DNA from: Ignavibacteria bacterium | Lineage (GTDB): Bacteria > Bacteroidota > Ignavibacteria > Tepidaquicellales > Tepidaquicellaceae | DNA length: 64,000 bases | Assembly: GCA_041649015.1 (NCBI GenBank) | Contig: JBAZNU010000003.1 | Location: 62,001-126,000, forward strand | Direction of reading: 5' to 3' | Part shown: piece after piece, positions 28,318 to 38,876 of the stretch | How the letters are laid out: each line of letters begins with the position of its first letter | How positions within the stretch are numbered: the first letter of the stretch is position 1 | The notes under the pieces: generated by a model | The model's input: the letters and a program-made list of their open reading frames with translations, nothing else | Database searches by the model: none | Told to the model about the DNA's origin: nothing | Translations under genes and position numbers: made by a program

Positions 28318-31300
28318 TTACTTGACAAGTACCATCTTCTTCGTCATGATATAATCTGCACCCGAAGATTTTGTCATTATTCTGTAGAAGTAAGTGCCGC
28401 TGGAAATATCCGAGCCATTAAACTGGACAGTGTAATAACCTGCAGTTCTCTGGTCATTCACAAGCGTCTTAATTTCTCTTCCTGTAATATCATAAAGTTT
28501 GATGCTCACTTTAGCGTCAAGCGGCAGCGAGAAATCAATCTTCGTTACAGGGTTAAACGGATTCGGATAGTTCTGGCTTAGTTCAAACTTCGTCGGTAAT
28601 CCAATTTCCACTACATTTGAAAGAGCGTGGTATTCGAAATTGCCGTTGTTATCTATCTGTTTCAGCCTGTAGTTGAACTTTCCGCTAGTTAGCTTTTTAT
28701 CTTCAAATGTGTAGGTTGTAGGCGTTGAGATTGTACCCTTACCGGATACATATCCTGCTTTAACCCACTGGTTCATGTCGGCTTCGCTTCTTTCGATTTC
28801 AAATCCGGCATTGTTTGTTTCGCTTTCGGTTTTCCATGAAAGTCTTACATCTCTGCCGTTAACTGAAGACGTGAATGAAGCAAGTGATACAGGTAATGGA
28901 ATATCCTGATCTCCAAATGCAAGTGCCATAGCATTCGCACCGTTCGGGCTTAAAGCAACACCGTCAAACATCGGACCGCCAATACCTAAGTAACGATAAT
29001 TGAATCCGACAGTACCTCCGGGTCCGTTAACACCGAGAGAAGCGAGTGTAACGACTGTATTCGTTGCAAGCGGAGCATAAGACATTTCATCATTATAATT
29101 AATTATACACAATGAATTCAATGTCGGTGCATCCGAAATGTAAAGAGCAATTTGTACAGAAATATAATTTGTACCGTCTGCGCCTGTCCTGTCATAAAGA
29201 TTATTGTAACTGATAACTATTTTGTCAGCAAAGATTTTATAACTAACGCTTGATGCCGGTGTATATGTTGTCCTGTTGTACATATCTCTGAAAGCAAATG
29301 CTATCATATTCGGAGGGTCACCGACTTGCGGTAAAGCTCCGGCAGGCGTCCAATTTGTCGCGCCCGCACCAAAAGTCAGATAACCATTGACACCAACGAA
29401 AACAGAAGTATAATCAGTACCAAAGAACTTAAATTTCTTTGAACCGCCGAATAGTACCTCTGTGTTTCCGTCATCATTGTCTACGAATGTTATAGGTGTA
29501 AAGTCAGTAGTCGGGAGCCATTCATAGCTCGGCTTACTTTCCGGGCTTCCGTTTGCTGTACTGTTCGAGTATTTATAGAAACCGCCCAATCCGTTACTGA
29601 AGGTTCCGTAATTCGGATTTTGCGGAAGAACGCTTACTTCATTGGAATGTTCTGAAGTACCTTCTGTATAAACAGCATCGACAACGTAATAATACCTCGT
29701 TCCGAGTACTGCACTAATGTCGTCGTAGGTTAATGCATTTATTCCCGTAAAGTCTTGTGTGTAAACACCCGTCTCAGTACCGCGTCTTAATGTATAGCTT
29801 GAAAGAACTTTCTCACCGTTTCTACCGTAGATTAAAGCCGCCGGTACACTGTGCTGAATTTCCTTTTTATTCGTATTTTTTACTTCTGAATCCTTTTTGA
29901 CGTCTGTCAGGGTTTTAATCGGTATCAGCTTCATATCGGGAGATGGATTACCGGAAATTAAGTTATCACCCGATGTATTCATATATGCACGCATGAAGAA
30001 GTTACCAGGAGCGTCCGTCCAGTTTGCACCTGCATCAACTGAGTAAAAACTCCTGCTGTGCAATACTGTCATATCAGTTCCAACATAAGGTCCCGTAGTA
30101 CTGCCCTCAGGCCACTGTACTGCAATATAAAATGTCTGGCCTGCTGTAACAGCAATCGGAGTCGTTAAGGTACAAAATACCCATGCTGACGATGTACCTA
30201 CCCCCACATTGCTGAATGTTGCGTAAGGTGCTGCTAAATTTGGTTTACCCGTTCCGTCATCAGGACAGACCACTACCGAATTAAACATATTGCCTGCGGA
30301 ACCTGCATAAGCCGTTATGGCAATTTGTGTTAAATTACCCGCGTGAGGCGCTGTAAGTTTATTCGTAAAATAATGATTTGTACTGGATGGACTGCTGAGC
30401 CAGTAATTTCCCTCAACAGTACCGTCATCAATTTTTATTTCACTGCCCGGCTGCGGTGCCTGCCAGCTTAATGAAGGTTTGTATTCTGCTGTTATTCCGC
30501 CCAATAATGACTGTGCAGGATTAACCGCACTTGTTCCTGTTAATGGAATATCATGAACAGATTTAACAATATTATCAACGATATGTAAGTTAGCTGTTTT
30601 ATCTCCGATTGAAGTATTCGGTATAAACTGAACTCTTACCGTTCCTGATTGACCGTTGGTAAGATTCAATGTAGAAGCTCCTAATATCTGGAACTGTGTC
30701 GGATCCGTTCCTGTCAATGAAAAATCAGAGCTGTTAATAGTCAGTGTACCTCCGCCTGTATTAGTAATCGTAAACGTCTGGTCAACCGAACCTCCGCCGA
30801 TTGTAACATCTCCATATGCCATCGATTCTGGTGAGATTGAGAATATTGGCACAGTCGGCGCTTCTTCTACTCTTATATTATCTAAATACAGATTATTTCC
30901 GTATCCACTAATTCCGACAAATCTAAGTTTATTCGCTCCTTCGGGAATAATGACACTCTTTGTTGCCCATTGTCCGGCAGTTGGTACGAAAGCACCCGAA
31001 TTAACAGCACCACCGGTATTAAGAGGTCCGGAAGTTCCTCCATCATACAATACCAATTGAGTCCAGTCGGTTCCTGCGTTAGTAGAATAATCAATCCTTA
31101 ACTGGTCATTTTCTCCGGAATATGTAGCATAAGCGTGGTCGAACTTAAGTAAAGGAGTAGTAAGTGCACCTCTATTAAATTCAAATGTTGTCATTTCACG
31201 GCTGCCGGAAGAGATACCATAAAAATTAACAAACGTTGAAGCTGTTCCTACTCCATATCCGCTGGCAGATGTTGACCTTGCCCAAGTGCTCGATAGTCCG

Positions 31301-34300
31301 TCAATTGCCCAGCAATTTGGCGGGAATGTAGCAAGTTCAAAGTCTTGTACAAACGGAGCCGTTGTTACACCGCAAAGAGTTGTTGCATTTGCGGTTACTC
31401 CGGGAGAATACAGAAGCTCCGACGGGTCGAACGGTTCGTTGTAAGAGAATGCCTTATAATAATAAGTTGTAGATGAGTTTAATCCTGAATGTGAATAAGA
31501 ACCATCAGGACCTTTATAAATAATCGTTGCAGTTCCAAGAGGATCATCAATGTTGTATTCTTGACCGTTCACGGGTTCTCCGAATGCATCTGTAGTATTA
31601 ACCGCTATCATCACAGGATTTGCACTGCTATTAGGTGTCCAGCCTAAATTAATCTGTGAGCCGCTGAATGGAGTGGCTGCGAAATCAGTCGGGTTCTCAA
31701 TTGAAGGAGGTGTATATGTGTATTCGTCCGCTCCTATATCAGGAGTGGTAACGTCTCTTGCATCCCCGTCAAAGTCTGTAGTAATACCCGCAATAGGAGT
31801 TCCTGCATTGTTGACAGGCGATAACTCTGTTGGTGGGATGTGTAAATCTGTGTTGCTCGTGAATCTTGGGTCGCCTGATACTGAATTTGCGTCCTGACCT
31901 GTTCCTGTGGTTCCGCTTTTCCAATCTGCTAATGTAGTTACGGCTGCTCCCCTAATATAACCAATATTATTGGTTGTATTTGAATTAATGTAATAATCGT
32001 TATAATTAATTGTTGTAAATGGCACGGTTGGTGATGGTGCAGCCACAACAACACCGTTCGCGGATGGGGTACCGGATGTCATTCCTAATGTATTAGAGAA
32101 AACATTATTCACTGCATTTACACCGCCTGTAATTCCGCTTTGCAAACTTAAACAGGAAGAACCACCCCCTGTTAAAGTAGTACCGTACATGTTAATACTA
32201 TTGTAATAGAGATTGATACCTGCATTACTGCTGGTACCTTCTATCATTATTCCAATAGGGTTATAAGTACTTGTAGGACTGGAATAGCCGTCCGCAGTTA
32301 TATCATAAATGAAATTATTGGAAATTGTAATTCCCAAATTCGTTGCACCGATATTCATTCTTATACCTGCTGTTCCCCAACCACCAGTTCCTTCATATTT
32401 AATTCCGGATATTGAATTTCTTGTTATGTTGCTATTCGTTACACCGGTTGTTATGTATATACCCGCTTTACTGTATATAGAACCTATAAAGTTCCTGATC
32501 GTATTCTGAGAAATCAAAGTATTATCAGTATGGGTCATATAAATCCCATAATAACCTATATAATCTGTAGTTGTACCGACTGGGGCTCCAATAGTATTTC
32601 CTGTTATAGATATATTATCAGAGACGGAACCTGAAACACCTGTAATGTTAATTCCATGGTAAGCTTTATAAATATAATTATTACTAATTGTATTGTAATC
32701 GTTATCACTGCCGCTGGCTCCTATTGTTGCACCACCAACATATATTCCGTAATTCGTCGATACTGTATTTATTCCGTTTTTAAGAACACAATTCTTAATT
32801 GTGTTATAGGTAGCACCTGCACCCACACCTGCACTTCCTAACCATAAAGTGGCAGTTGAAGATGAGGTATTTGTGTTTTCGATAGTCAGACTCCTATCTG
32901 TACCGCCTGCATTCGAACCGTCTATAGTCACGTAGTCAGCACCGTTTAATTTAATAATAGATGTACCGCTGCCCACAATACTTGTAGTGACTCCTGTATT
33001 CGGTTTTATAGTTAATGTATTTGTGGCACTTCCGCCATCGAAAGCATTAATAGTAATAGGGAATGTCTCACCTGTTGTATACGGACCTGCGTCCATAAGC
33101 AAGAAATTAGTAGCCGCGCTTACCCCTCTTAAATTGAGGTCGGTAACAGCCGCTGTTAAAGTTGTATAAACTCCGCTTAGCCGCGAATCTTTAAACAAAT
33201 CAGGACGTTCAGATTTCTTTACGTATAATTCACCTTTATATTCCTTACCGTTTTCCATAGGAATCCACGAAATTTCTTCAACCTCTGTCAATTTTGTACC
33301 TGTCATCTTTGTTTCGCCGCCGTTTTCTTTTGTTCCTTCCTCATAAACAGGAATTTCCTTCATTACCTTTGTTACAACTTTTTCAAAGTAAATATTCTTT
33401 CCTGTTAATTTATTGAACGTTCCGGCGCTGATTTGATAATCCCCCGAGAGAGGAGCTGCAACTATTAAGTATGAGCTTGGTGTAGTCGGCGGTGTAGAGG
33501 CTGCAGGTGGATTAGCAGTAAATCCTGCTGCTCCGCCAGCTGGATAAGCACCGACATTAGGTACATTATCCTGAGCAACAACATAATAACTTACAGTATC
33601 GCTAACAACTACTCCCGAACCCAATGTAAATGTATATTGATCACTGCCGATTGAGATCCCTTGAGCACTTGAATATGTACCGGAGTTTATTTTCCAGTAA
33701 AGAACCGGAAGACCGATACCTGAAGTAGGAACGCCTGAGGCATCCGTTATTGTTGATGTCAGTGTTCTATCGGTTAAACTGCTTGTATTGCCAAACGCAG
33801 TATAAACAATATTAGGAGGTGTTAAGTCCTGAGGAATACCGTCGAATTCATCCGCACCGATATCGGGTGCTGTACCTGTTCCGGCATAAGTTGGTTCTCC
33901 CCATCTAATATTGTTTTCAAAGTCAGTAGTAACAGCGATTGGAGTTGTTACTCTCTGTCCGCCGCTTTCAACCTGTGTTGCGACGTCAGTTTTAAGTTTT
34001 AAGTCATAAGGTGAAACTGCACTCACAAAAGGCGGATTTTCGGATGCCGCATTCTGGTCGCGTGTTGACATCCTTGATTTATAACCCGCGAGTGTCTGTT
34101 CGGGATTTGTTCCGTCATAGAATATAAGATTCTTCGCGCCGGGTGTGCCCGCATAATAGAGGTTATTATTTGAAGTCGTTGCAAAGTTTGTTAATGAAGT
34201 AGTTGTTTTATAGAATGCAACTGCTCTGGTTCCCGTTGTAACATCTGCATTGTTCACAAAAATATTATTTCTGAGGTCCAATGTGGGTGATGTACCTACA

Positions 34301-36675
34301 TAAAGAGCCGCACTCTGGTTAGTGGCTCCGGATGAAATATAATCAAGATAAACTGTGTTGTAATAAACGTAAGCATTCGTACCTCCCGTCAGACTTAAGC
34401 CGCGAACCCCGGGAGAACCTGTTGATGCTGGAGCTTTAATATCATATATAAAATTATTGTATATATAATGATTCGTACCGCCGCCTATGTACAAGCCGTA
34501 AGCATAATAAGATGATGTTCCGCTATATGTAATATCGTATATTTTATTATTATAGATATTTGTTGTTGTAATAGTAGTGATATATATTGGGGCAACAGTG
34601 TACGCTGCCGTGAAAGTTTTGAAAACATTATTATATATATCACAAGTACCATCACTGGTATTGTAAATACCATAAACACTTGAAGAAGTGCTTGTACCTG
34701 TAACGTTTGTAAATGTATTATTATATATCTGATGAGATGATGCCGTTCCTAGTCCATCATAGAAACAATATATCGTAGTAGAGGCCGTAACATTGCTTAT
34801 TGTTGTGTTAAACAGTTTGAAGTTTGTTTCGTATGGTGCATAAACTCCATAAACAGTTGAACTTGAACCTCCAATATTATCGATTAAGCTCGTACCGCCG
34901 TCTATTCCAACTTCATTCCCATCATCAAGATAGGTTGAATTACCTGAGAAGTAATAACCGTAATATGTATCCTGTATTGTATTATTGTAGAATTTATTAA
35001 AGTTATTCGCATTTGCTACTGATGTAGGAGCATTGGCATACGTATATACACCCCGTGAATTTATATTTGCTTTTGAAAGGTCAATTGTAGAATTTTTAAT
35101 GGTGTTATATTTACAGCCGTCATCAGTTGGTCCCTGTATATAAATACCCCGATCAAGGTAATCTGATGAAGATGTTCCTGCGTCAAAAATGTCTATACCG
35201 TTAAATGTTGTGTAATCGCCGTAAATCCAAACGCCCATATCACTTGTTGCAGAAGTACCCAGAATATTTAGTTTAGGATTTGCACCTTCACCCGATTTTT
35301 GAAATATTATCGGATTTGTTTCTGTTCCGGTTGTGAATATAATGTAAGCATAATTATATGGACTTGCGGGTACAGTTTTATCCCATGTTTGTCCTGCCGC
35401 TACGTTGAAAGTAACGGGACCTGAGATGCCGAGTAAATTAAGATCATCGATTGCTGCTGTAAAAGTAGTATAGTTTGTAATTCCGCTGCCGCCCTGGTCG
35501 ATTGTATATGTACCGGAGAGAGGAGCTCTTACCGTTCTGGAGCCCGGGGGATCTATAATGTCTGGTATTCTGATCAGTGCTTTTGCTTCAGAAGTAACAA
35601 ACTGTGTGCATTGTGCGTCAACAACGTTATAAGGTGTGGCTGTTCCCGATATATCATATGCGAGCCAGAAATAGTTAACCCCACTTGATAAAGTCTGGGT
35701 ACCATTTACTGAAAAAGAGCCATTAGGATTTGGAACTGCAATTCCAAATTGTGTGGCTGTAGAAAATTCTGTTGAAGTAGTATAATATACTCTCGCATTT
35801 GTTAAATCACTTGTGGATGTTGTTCCTGTTGTATTAAATGTAACTGAAGTAACGTCTAATGGATTTAAAGGTCCATCGGTAACTACTTTCAATCTGACAA
35901 CTTCATTATTTGTTGAACCCTGTATTACCGGTGATGTAGTTGCTTGCTCCGTTGTTGATGATACGAAAATCATTCCTGTATTTGAAATAAGAGATATATC
36001 ATCAATAGATATATACCATGGTGTGGAAGTAAGATCCGCTCTGATACCAATGTAATAAGTACCTGTTACGGCGGGTGTAAAAACACCTGAGAACAACTGA
36101 TAATCTCCGTTTATGACTGCTGTCGAAGAAATTATACTATTTGTCATTCCGGCACTTGTTGCCTCGGTTCCATAACTTGCTAAAACATTCGTCCCGCCTG
36201 TTACATCCTGCCTTGCATAAAATGATAGTGTGTACTCTTGTCCTCCTGTTAAATCAACGCTTCTAAACATCCAGTCTGTGTTGCTGTATTTTAAATATGC
36301 GTTCCAGGAACCCGTTCTTGGTGTTCTGTTATAATTGACGAGTGATGTGTTAGCTAACCAAGAAGCAGTACCCGCAATAGACTCTTGTGTCCAACCGGTT
36401 ATTGCAACATCTTGTACATTCCCTGATTCGAATCCTTCGTAAAATATTTCTGCATCCGGACTCTTAACCGGATTAATATTATCCAAGGGTTTTCCATAAT
36501 CAAACGGATTAGCCAATGGGGTCTTTATGTCTTGTTGAAATGAATTTAAAGGCCGTGGAGTTCTCACTTCATCTTTAGGAGTAACTTCCTGCCTGAATTG
36601 TTCATCTTGCGAAAAAGCATAGTTAATGCTGAATAAAAAAGCAAAAACTATCAAGAGAGAGGATAATTTTTTCAT
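28318..36675 (-). CDS. giant secreted multidomain beta-helix protein B with T9SS sorting domain
   Basis: A 2785-residue protein, signal peptide to about 22 (NYAFSQ). Order: an adhesin-type jelly-roll segment (about 75-235, EIFYEGFESG), a BNR-associated N-terminal-like domain (about 236-385), beta-helix 1 (about 398-945, ending DIGADEF), an Ig-like segment, a charged module (about 1090-1170), beta-helix 2 (about 1171-1650, ending DIGADEY), a fibronectin III-like domain (about 1655-1765), a second jelly roll (TTAPFVQDFELATFPPNCWAI, about 1768-1940), a choice-of-anchor-D-like domain (about 1942-2055), a further beta domain (about 2068-2240), a nidogen-like part (about 2355-2590), then the shared beta domain and T9SS tail. 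It is probably a surface adhesin or glycan-active protein. It shares tail, Ig segment, charged module and helix motifs with gene A, so the two arose by duplication and domain shuffling. Confidence 0.85.
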   Translation of the reverse strand: MKKLSSLLIVFAFLFSINYAFSQDEQFRQEVTPKDEVRTPRPLNSFQQDIKTPLANPFDYGKPLDNINPVKSPDAEIFYEGFESGNVQDVAITGWTQESIAGTASWLANTSLVNYNRTPRTGSWNAYLKYSNTDWMFRSVDLTGGQEYTLSFYARQDVTGGTNVLASYGTEATSAGMTNSIISSTAVINGDYQLFSGVFTPAVTGTYYIGIRADLTSTPWYISIDDISLISNTGMIFVSSTTEQATTSPVIQGSTNNEVVRLKVVTDGPLNPLDVTSVTFNTTGTTSTSDLTNARVYYTTSTEFSTATQFGIAVPNPNGSFSVNGTQTLSSGVNYFWLAYDISGTATPYNVVDAQCTQFVTSEAKALIRIPDIIDPPGSRTVRAPLSGTYTIDQGGSGITNYTTFTAAIDDLNLLGISGPVTFNVAAGQTWDKTVPASPYNYAYIIFTTGTETNPIIFQKSGEGANPKLNILGTSATSDMGVWIYGDYTTFNGIDIFDAGTSSSDYLDRGIYIQGPTDDGCKYNTIKNSTIDLSKANINSRGVYTYANAPTSVANANNFNKFYNNTIQDTYYGYYFSGNSTYLDDGNEVGIDGGTSLIDNIGGSSSTVYGVYAPYETNFKLFNTTISNVTASTTIYCFYDGLGTASSHQIYNNTFTNVTGTSTSSSVYGIYNTSDGTCDIYNNVFKTFTAAYTVAPIYITTITTTNIYNNKIYDITYSGTSSYYAYGLYIGGGTNHYIYNNFIYDIKAPASTGSPGVRGLSLTGGTNAYVYYNTVYLDYISSGATNQSAALYVGTSPTLDLRNNIFVNNADVTTGTRAVAFYKTTTSLTNFATTSNNNLYYAGTPGAKNLIFYDGTNPEQTLAGYKSRMSTRDQNAASENPPFVSAVSPYDLKLKTDVATQVESGGQRVTTPIAVTTDFENNIRWGEPTYAGTGTAPDIGADEFDGIPQDLTPPNIVYTAFGNTSSLTDRTLTSTITDASGVPTSGIGLPVLYWKINSGTYSSAQGISIGSDQYTFTLGSGVVVSDTVSYYVVAQDNVPNVGAYPAGGAAGFTANPPAASTPPTTPSSYLIVAAPLSGDYQISAGTFNKLTGKNIYFEKVVTKVMKEIPVYEEGTKENGGETKMTGTKLTEVEEISWIPMENGKEYKGELYVKKSERPDLFKDSRLSGVYTTLTAAVTDLNLRGVSAATNFLLMDAGPYTTGETFPITINAFDGGSATNTLTIKPNTGVTTSIVGSGTSIIKLNGADYVTIDGSNAGGTDRSLTIENTNTSSSTATLWLGSAGVGAGATYNTIKNCVLKNGINTVSTNYGIYVGGATIGASGSDNDYNTISNNYIYKAYHGINITGVSGSVSDNISITGNTIGAPVGTTTDYIGYYGIYMTHTDNTLISQNTIRNFIGSIYSKAGIYITTGVTNSNITRNSISGIKYEGTGGWGTAGIRMNIGATNLGITISNNFIYDITADGYSSPTSTYNPIGIMIEGTSSNAGINLYYNSINMYGTTLTGGGSSCLSLQSGITGGVNAVNNVFSNTLGMTSGTPSANGVVVAAPSPTVPFTTINYNDYYINSNTTNNIGYIRGAAVTTLADWKSGTTGTGQDANSVSGDPRFTSNTDLHIPPTELSPVNNAGTPIAGITTDFDGDARDVTTPDIGADEYTYTPPSIENPTDFAATPFSGSQINLGWTPNSSANPVMIAVNTTDAFGEPVNGQEYNIDDPLGTATIIYKGPDGSYSHSGLNSSTTYYYKAFSYNEPFDPSELLYSPGVTANATTLCGVTTAPFVQDFELATFPPNCWAIDGLSSTWARSTSASGYGVGTASTFVNFYGISSGSREMTTFEFNRGALTTPLLKFDHAYATYSGENDQLRIDYSTNAGTDWTQLVLYDGGTSGPLNTGGAVNSGAFVPTAGQWATKSVIIPEGANKLRFVGISGYGNNLYLDNIRVEEAPTVPIFSISPESMAYGDVTIGGGSVDQTFTITNTGGGTLTINSSDFSLTGTDPTQFQILGASTLNLTNGQSGTVRVQFIPNTSIGDKTANLHIVDNIVKSVHDIPLTGTSAVNPAQSLLGGITAEYKPSLSWQAPQPGSEIKIDDGTVEGNYWLSSPSSTNHYFTNKLTAPHAGNLTQIAITAYAGSAGNMFNSVVVCPDDGTGKPNLAAPYATFSNVGVGTSSAWVFCTLTTPIAVTAGQTFYIAVQWPEGSTTGPYVGTDMTVLHSRSFYSVDAGANWTDAPGNFFMRAYMNTSGDNLISGNPSPDMKLIPIKTLTDVKKDSEVKNTNKKEIQHSVPAALIYGRNGEKVLSSYTLRRGTETGVYTQDFTGINALTYDDISAVLGTRYYYVVDAVYTEGTSEHSNEVSVLPQNPNYGTFSNGLGGFYKYSNSTANGSPESKPSYEWLPTTDFTPITFVDNDDGNTEVLFGGSKKFKFFGTDYTSVFVGVNGYLTFGAGATNWTPAGALPQVGDPPNMIAFAFRDMYNRTTYTPASSVSYKIFADKIVISYNNLYDRTGADGTNYISVQIALYISDAPTLNSLCIINYNDEMSYAPLATNTVVTLASLGVNGPGGTVGFNYRYLGIGGPMFDGVALSPNGANAMALAFGDQDIPLPVSLASFTSSVNGRDVRLSWKTESETNNAGFEIERSEADMNQWVKAGYVSGKGTISTPTTYTFEDKKLTSGKFNYRLKQIDNNGNFEYHALSNVVEIGLPTKFELSQNYPNPFNPVTKIDFSLPLDAKVSIKLYDITGREIKTLVNDQRTAGYYTVQFNGSDISSGTYFYRIMTKSSGADYIMTKKMVLVK

Positions 36676-37256
36676 GACATTTTTATTTAGTTTGTTAAAA
36701 TATTAGTTAATAGCTGTTATTTAATAGTTGTATAGAATGAGAATAAGAAATACGATATAAGTATGTATTATATAATCGGAAAGAACAAGAAATGATTTCT
36801 CCAAGTTCTGCTCTCCGATGATTTTTACAGTGTGTATAAATGACCTTATAATTTTTATTCTCCTGTTTATTTAATTTACTTTTATAAATATTTCTTTAAT
36901 TTTCGCAAAAACAAAACTAATTAGCGGATTTAATTCCTATTTCGTTTTAACTTATCCGCCCCTATCTATAATGAAGTAGCTAAAGATGTAAAATAAAACA
37001 TTATTTCTTTTCAGTAAATACAAAGTTTTTTTAAAATAAAGATATATATTCGCTATTGTAACGGTTAGTATTAATTTATTTTCTTTCCATGGGAAAAATT
37101 ATCGGTTACAATTCGTTTATAATATCTTTTACATTTTAAGAATTCTTTGAAATTATTTCAAAAATGAGAATTGTATGTAATCTTATGTTTAATTTTATTA
37201 TTATTTAGCAGTTACAATTAGAGGATAATTCCTGGATAAAATTTAGGTATTGTAAT
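36676..37256. other. divergent spacer upstream of giant gene B, no features seen
   Basis: 581 very AT-rich bases between two divergent starts, presumably with both promoters. I see no gene, RNA or repeat array. The length is unusual beside most spacers here and could carry a regulatory leader for the giant gene. Confidence 0.4.
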
Positions 37257-38699
37257 ATGTCTGCTTCAGAAAGGAAAATTAAGTCCGACATTCTTTTAGA
37301 GAGTTTATCGTCGAGAGAAATCGAACAATTTGATAAATACATAAAATCAAAACTTGACGGCAGCGGCGGCAGGATTTTGAATTTCTGGCGTAATAAGTTC
37401 AACACACTTAAAAATCAGGCCGAAGTCCGTCCAAAAAATGCTTCCGAAAATTATTCCAGAAAAACAATATCGGATTTTGTAAAGATTCTTGAATCGTTTA
37501 TCGCGAAAAAAGTATACGATAAAGATTTATTGATTCAGAAGATTTACCTTGCTAAAGAGCTCCGCAGCCGTAATGTAGATAAATATTTTGAAACTTTGAT
37601 TGATGATGTTTGTTCGATTAATTCAGTTAAGTTCTTAAAGGGATATTCATATATGTCGAATCTTCAAAAGCTTTACATAGAGGAATATCTTCTTTGCAAT
37701 TCCCGAAACGAGGAAAGTAGTATGCACGATATAGCGGTAAAGATTCTTAAAAACGCGGAAGCCGTACTGATAAAAAGTGTACTGTTTGAATTCGTAAACA
37801 GAAAATTATATTCTACCGATTCAAAAAGGTTGAAAGATGAAATTCTTTCTGCCGATGATGCAGCACGCATCGTTGAGAAAAACTCCGCGGTTTATTCAAT
37901 GAATTATCCGAATGTATACCTTGACTATCTTTTGTATAAGATGCTCAAAAAAGCCGGGGATTTGCAAAGAGTTTTTGACGTTCTGAAATATCTTAAAGAA
38001 AGAGAAAAAGAATTAGCGTATGACTTTGTGCAATTTGTGTATGAAACGCTCATACGGTTTCTTTCGGGAAGAATTAATTCAGGCTGTTCAGAAAGCCAAA
38101 GAACTCTTTACGAGCTTTTTGTAGAGATCGAAAGCAAGGGGCTGTTGAACAAAATCGGTAATTTTCAGCCTATGATATTTGTTTCTGCAGTAACAACATC
38201 GCTCTCTTATAACGACATAACTTTTGCCAATAAATTAATCACTCTGTACAAAGGGAAGTTAAATTTAAGGTATCGCGATGACGTTATAGCCGTATCTCAA
38301 TCTTTAATCGACTTCGCCTCGGGTAAATATGAGAACGTGAAAAAGATTAACGGCGATTTTAAAACGAAAAATGTTTCTTTGTATTTATTCTCAAAGACGG
38401 CATTACTGAAGGCTTTGTTCGAGCTGAAGGAGGACAGGAATATAGTGCCGTTGATAGATACAACGAAACATTTTCTAAACAGAAAATTCCCAGGCAAGAA
38501 TGTTCAAAAAGATAGTATTTTTAAGTTTCTGAATTATCTTAACGCGCTTTGTTCGGTCAGAAGAAAGAACGGTAGAGGCGCAGAGATGCTTATGGATAGA
38601 ATACATGACGAAAAAACCTTTTTCCAGAAAAAATGGATTTTTTCTAAAGCAGAAGAAATGGCTGCAGAAGACAAGGAGTTACCAATAAAATACGAATAG
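37257..38699 (+). CDS. unrecognised helical cytoplasmic protein
   Basis: A 480-residue protein with no signal peptide or clear membrane segment. It is almost wholly predicted alpha-helical, with regular leucine, lysine and glutamate spacing such as RIVEKNSAVYSMNYPNVYLDYLLYKMLKKAG and VLKYLKEREKELAYDFVQFVYETLIRFL, and may form helical-repeat (TPR-like) pairs. The N-terminus SASERKIKSDILLESLSSREIEQFDKYI resembles a short helical adaptor. I do not recognise a family and find no catalytic motif. It is divergent from giant gene B across a long spacer and convergent with panC, so it forms its own transcription unit. Confidence 0.7.
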   Translation: MSASERKIKSDILLESLSSREIEQFDKYIKSKLDGSGGRILNFWRNKFNTLKNQAEVRPKNASENYSRKTISDFVKILESFIAKKVYDKDLLIQKIYLAKELRSRNVDKYFETLIDDVCSINSVKFLKGYSYMSNLQKLYIEEYLLCNSRNEESSMHDIAVKILKNAEAVLIKSVLFEFVNRKLYSTDSKRLKDEILSADDAARIVEKNSAVYSMNYPNVYLDYLLYKMLKKAGDLQRVFDVLKYLKEREKELAYDFVQFVYETLIRFLSGRINSGCSESQRTLYELFVEIESKGLLNKIGNFQPMIFVSAVTTSLSYNDITFANKLITLYKGKLNLRYRDDVIAVSQSLIDFASGKYENVKKINGDFKTKNVSLYLFSKTALLKALFELKEDRNIVPLIDTTKHFLNRKFPGKNVQKDSIFKFLNYLNALCSVRRKNGRGAEMLMDRIHDEKTFFQKKWIFSKAEEMAAEDKELPIKYE

Positions 38700-38876
38700 T
38701 CGCGGATTAAGCAGAATCTATTGCCTGTTGAAAAAAAGCGGAAAGGCACGGAAGTAAACAAAAACTTAATGAAAAAACAGCTCACCGAAAAAACTATTGT
38801 AATGTGATTCGAGCTGATTTAACGAAAAAAGTATTTGATTGTCTGAGAAAACTGCCTATTCTTAGTCTTTTGGTAA

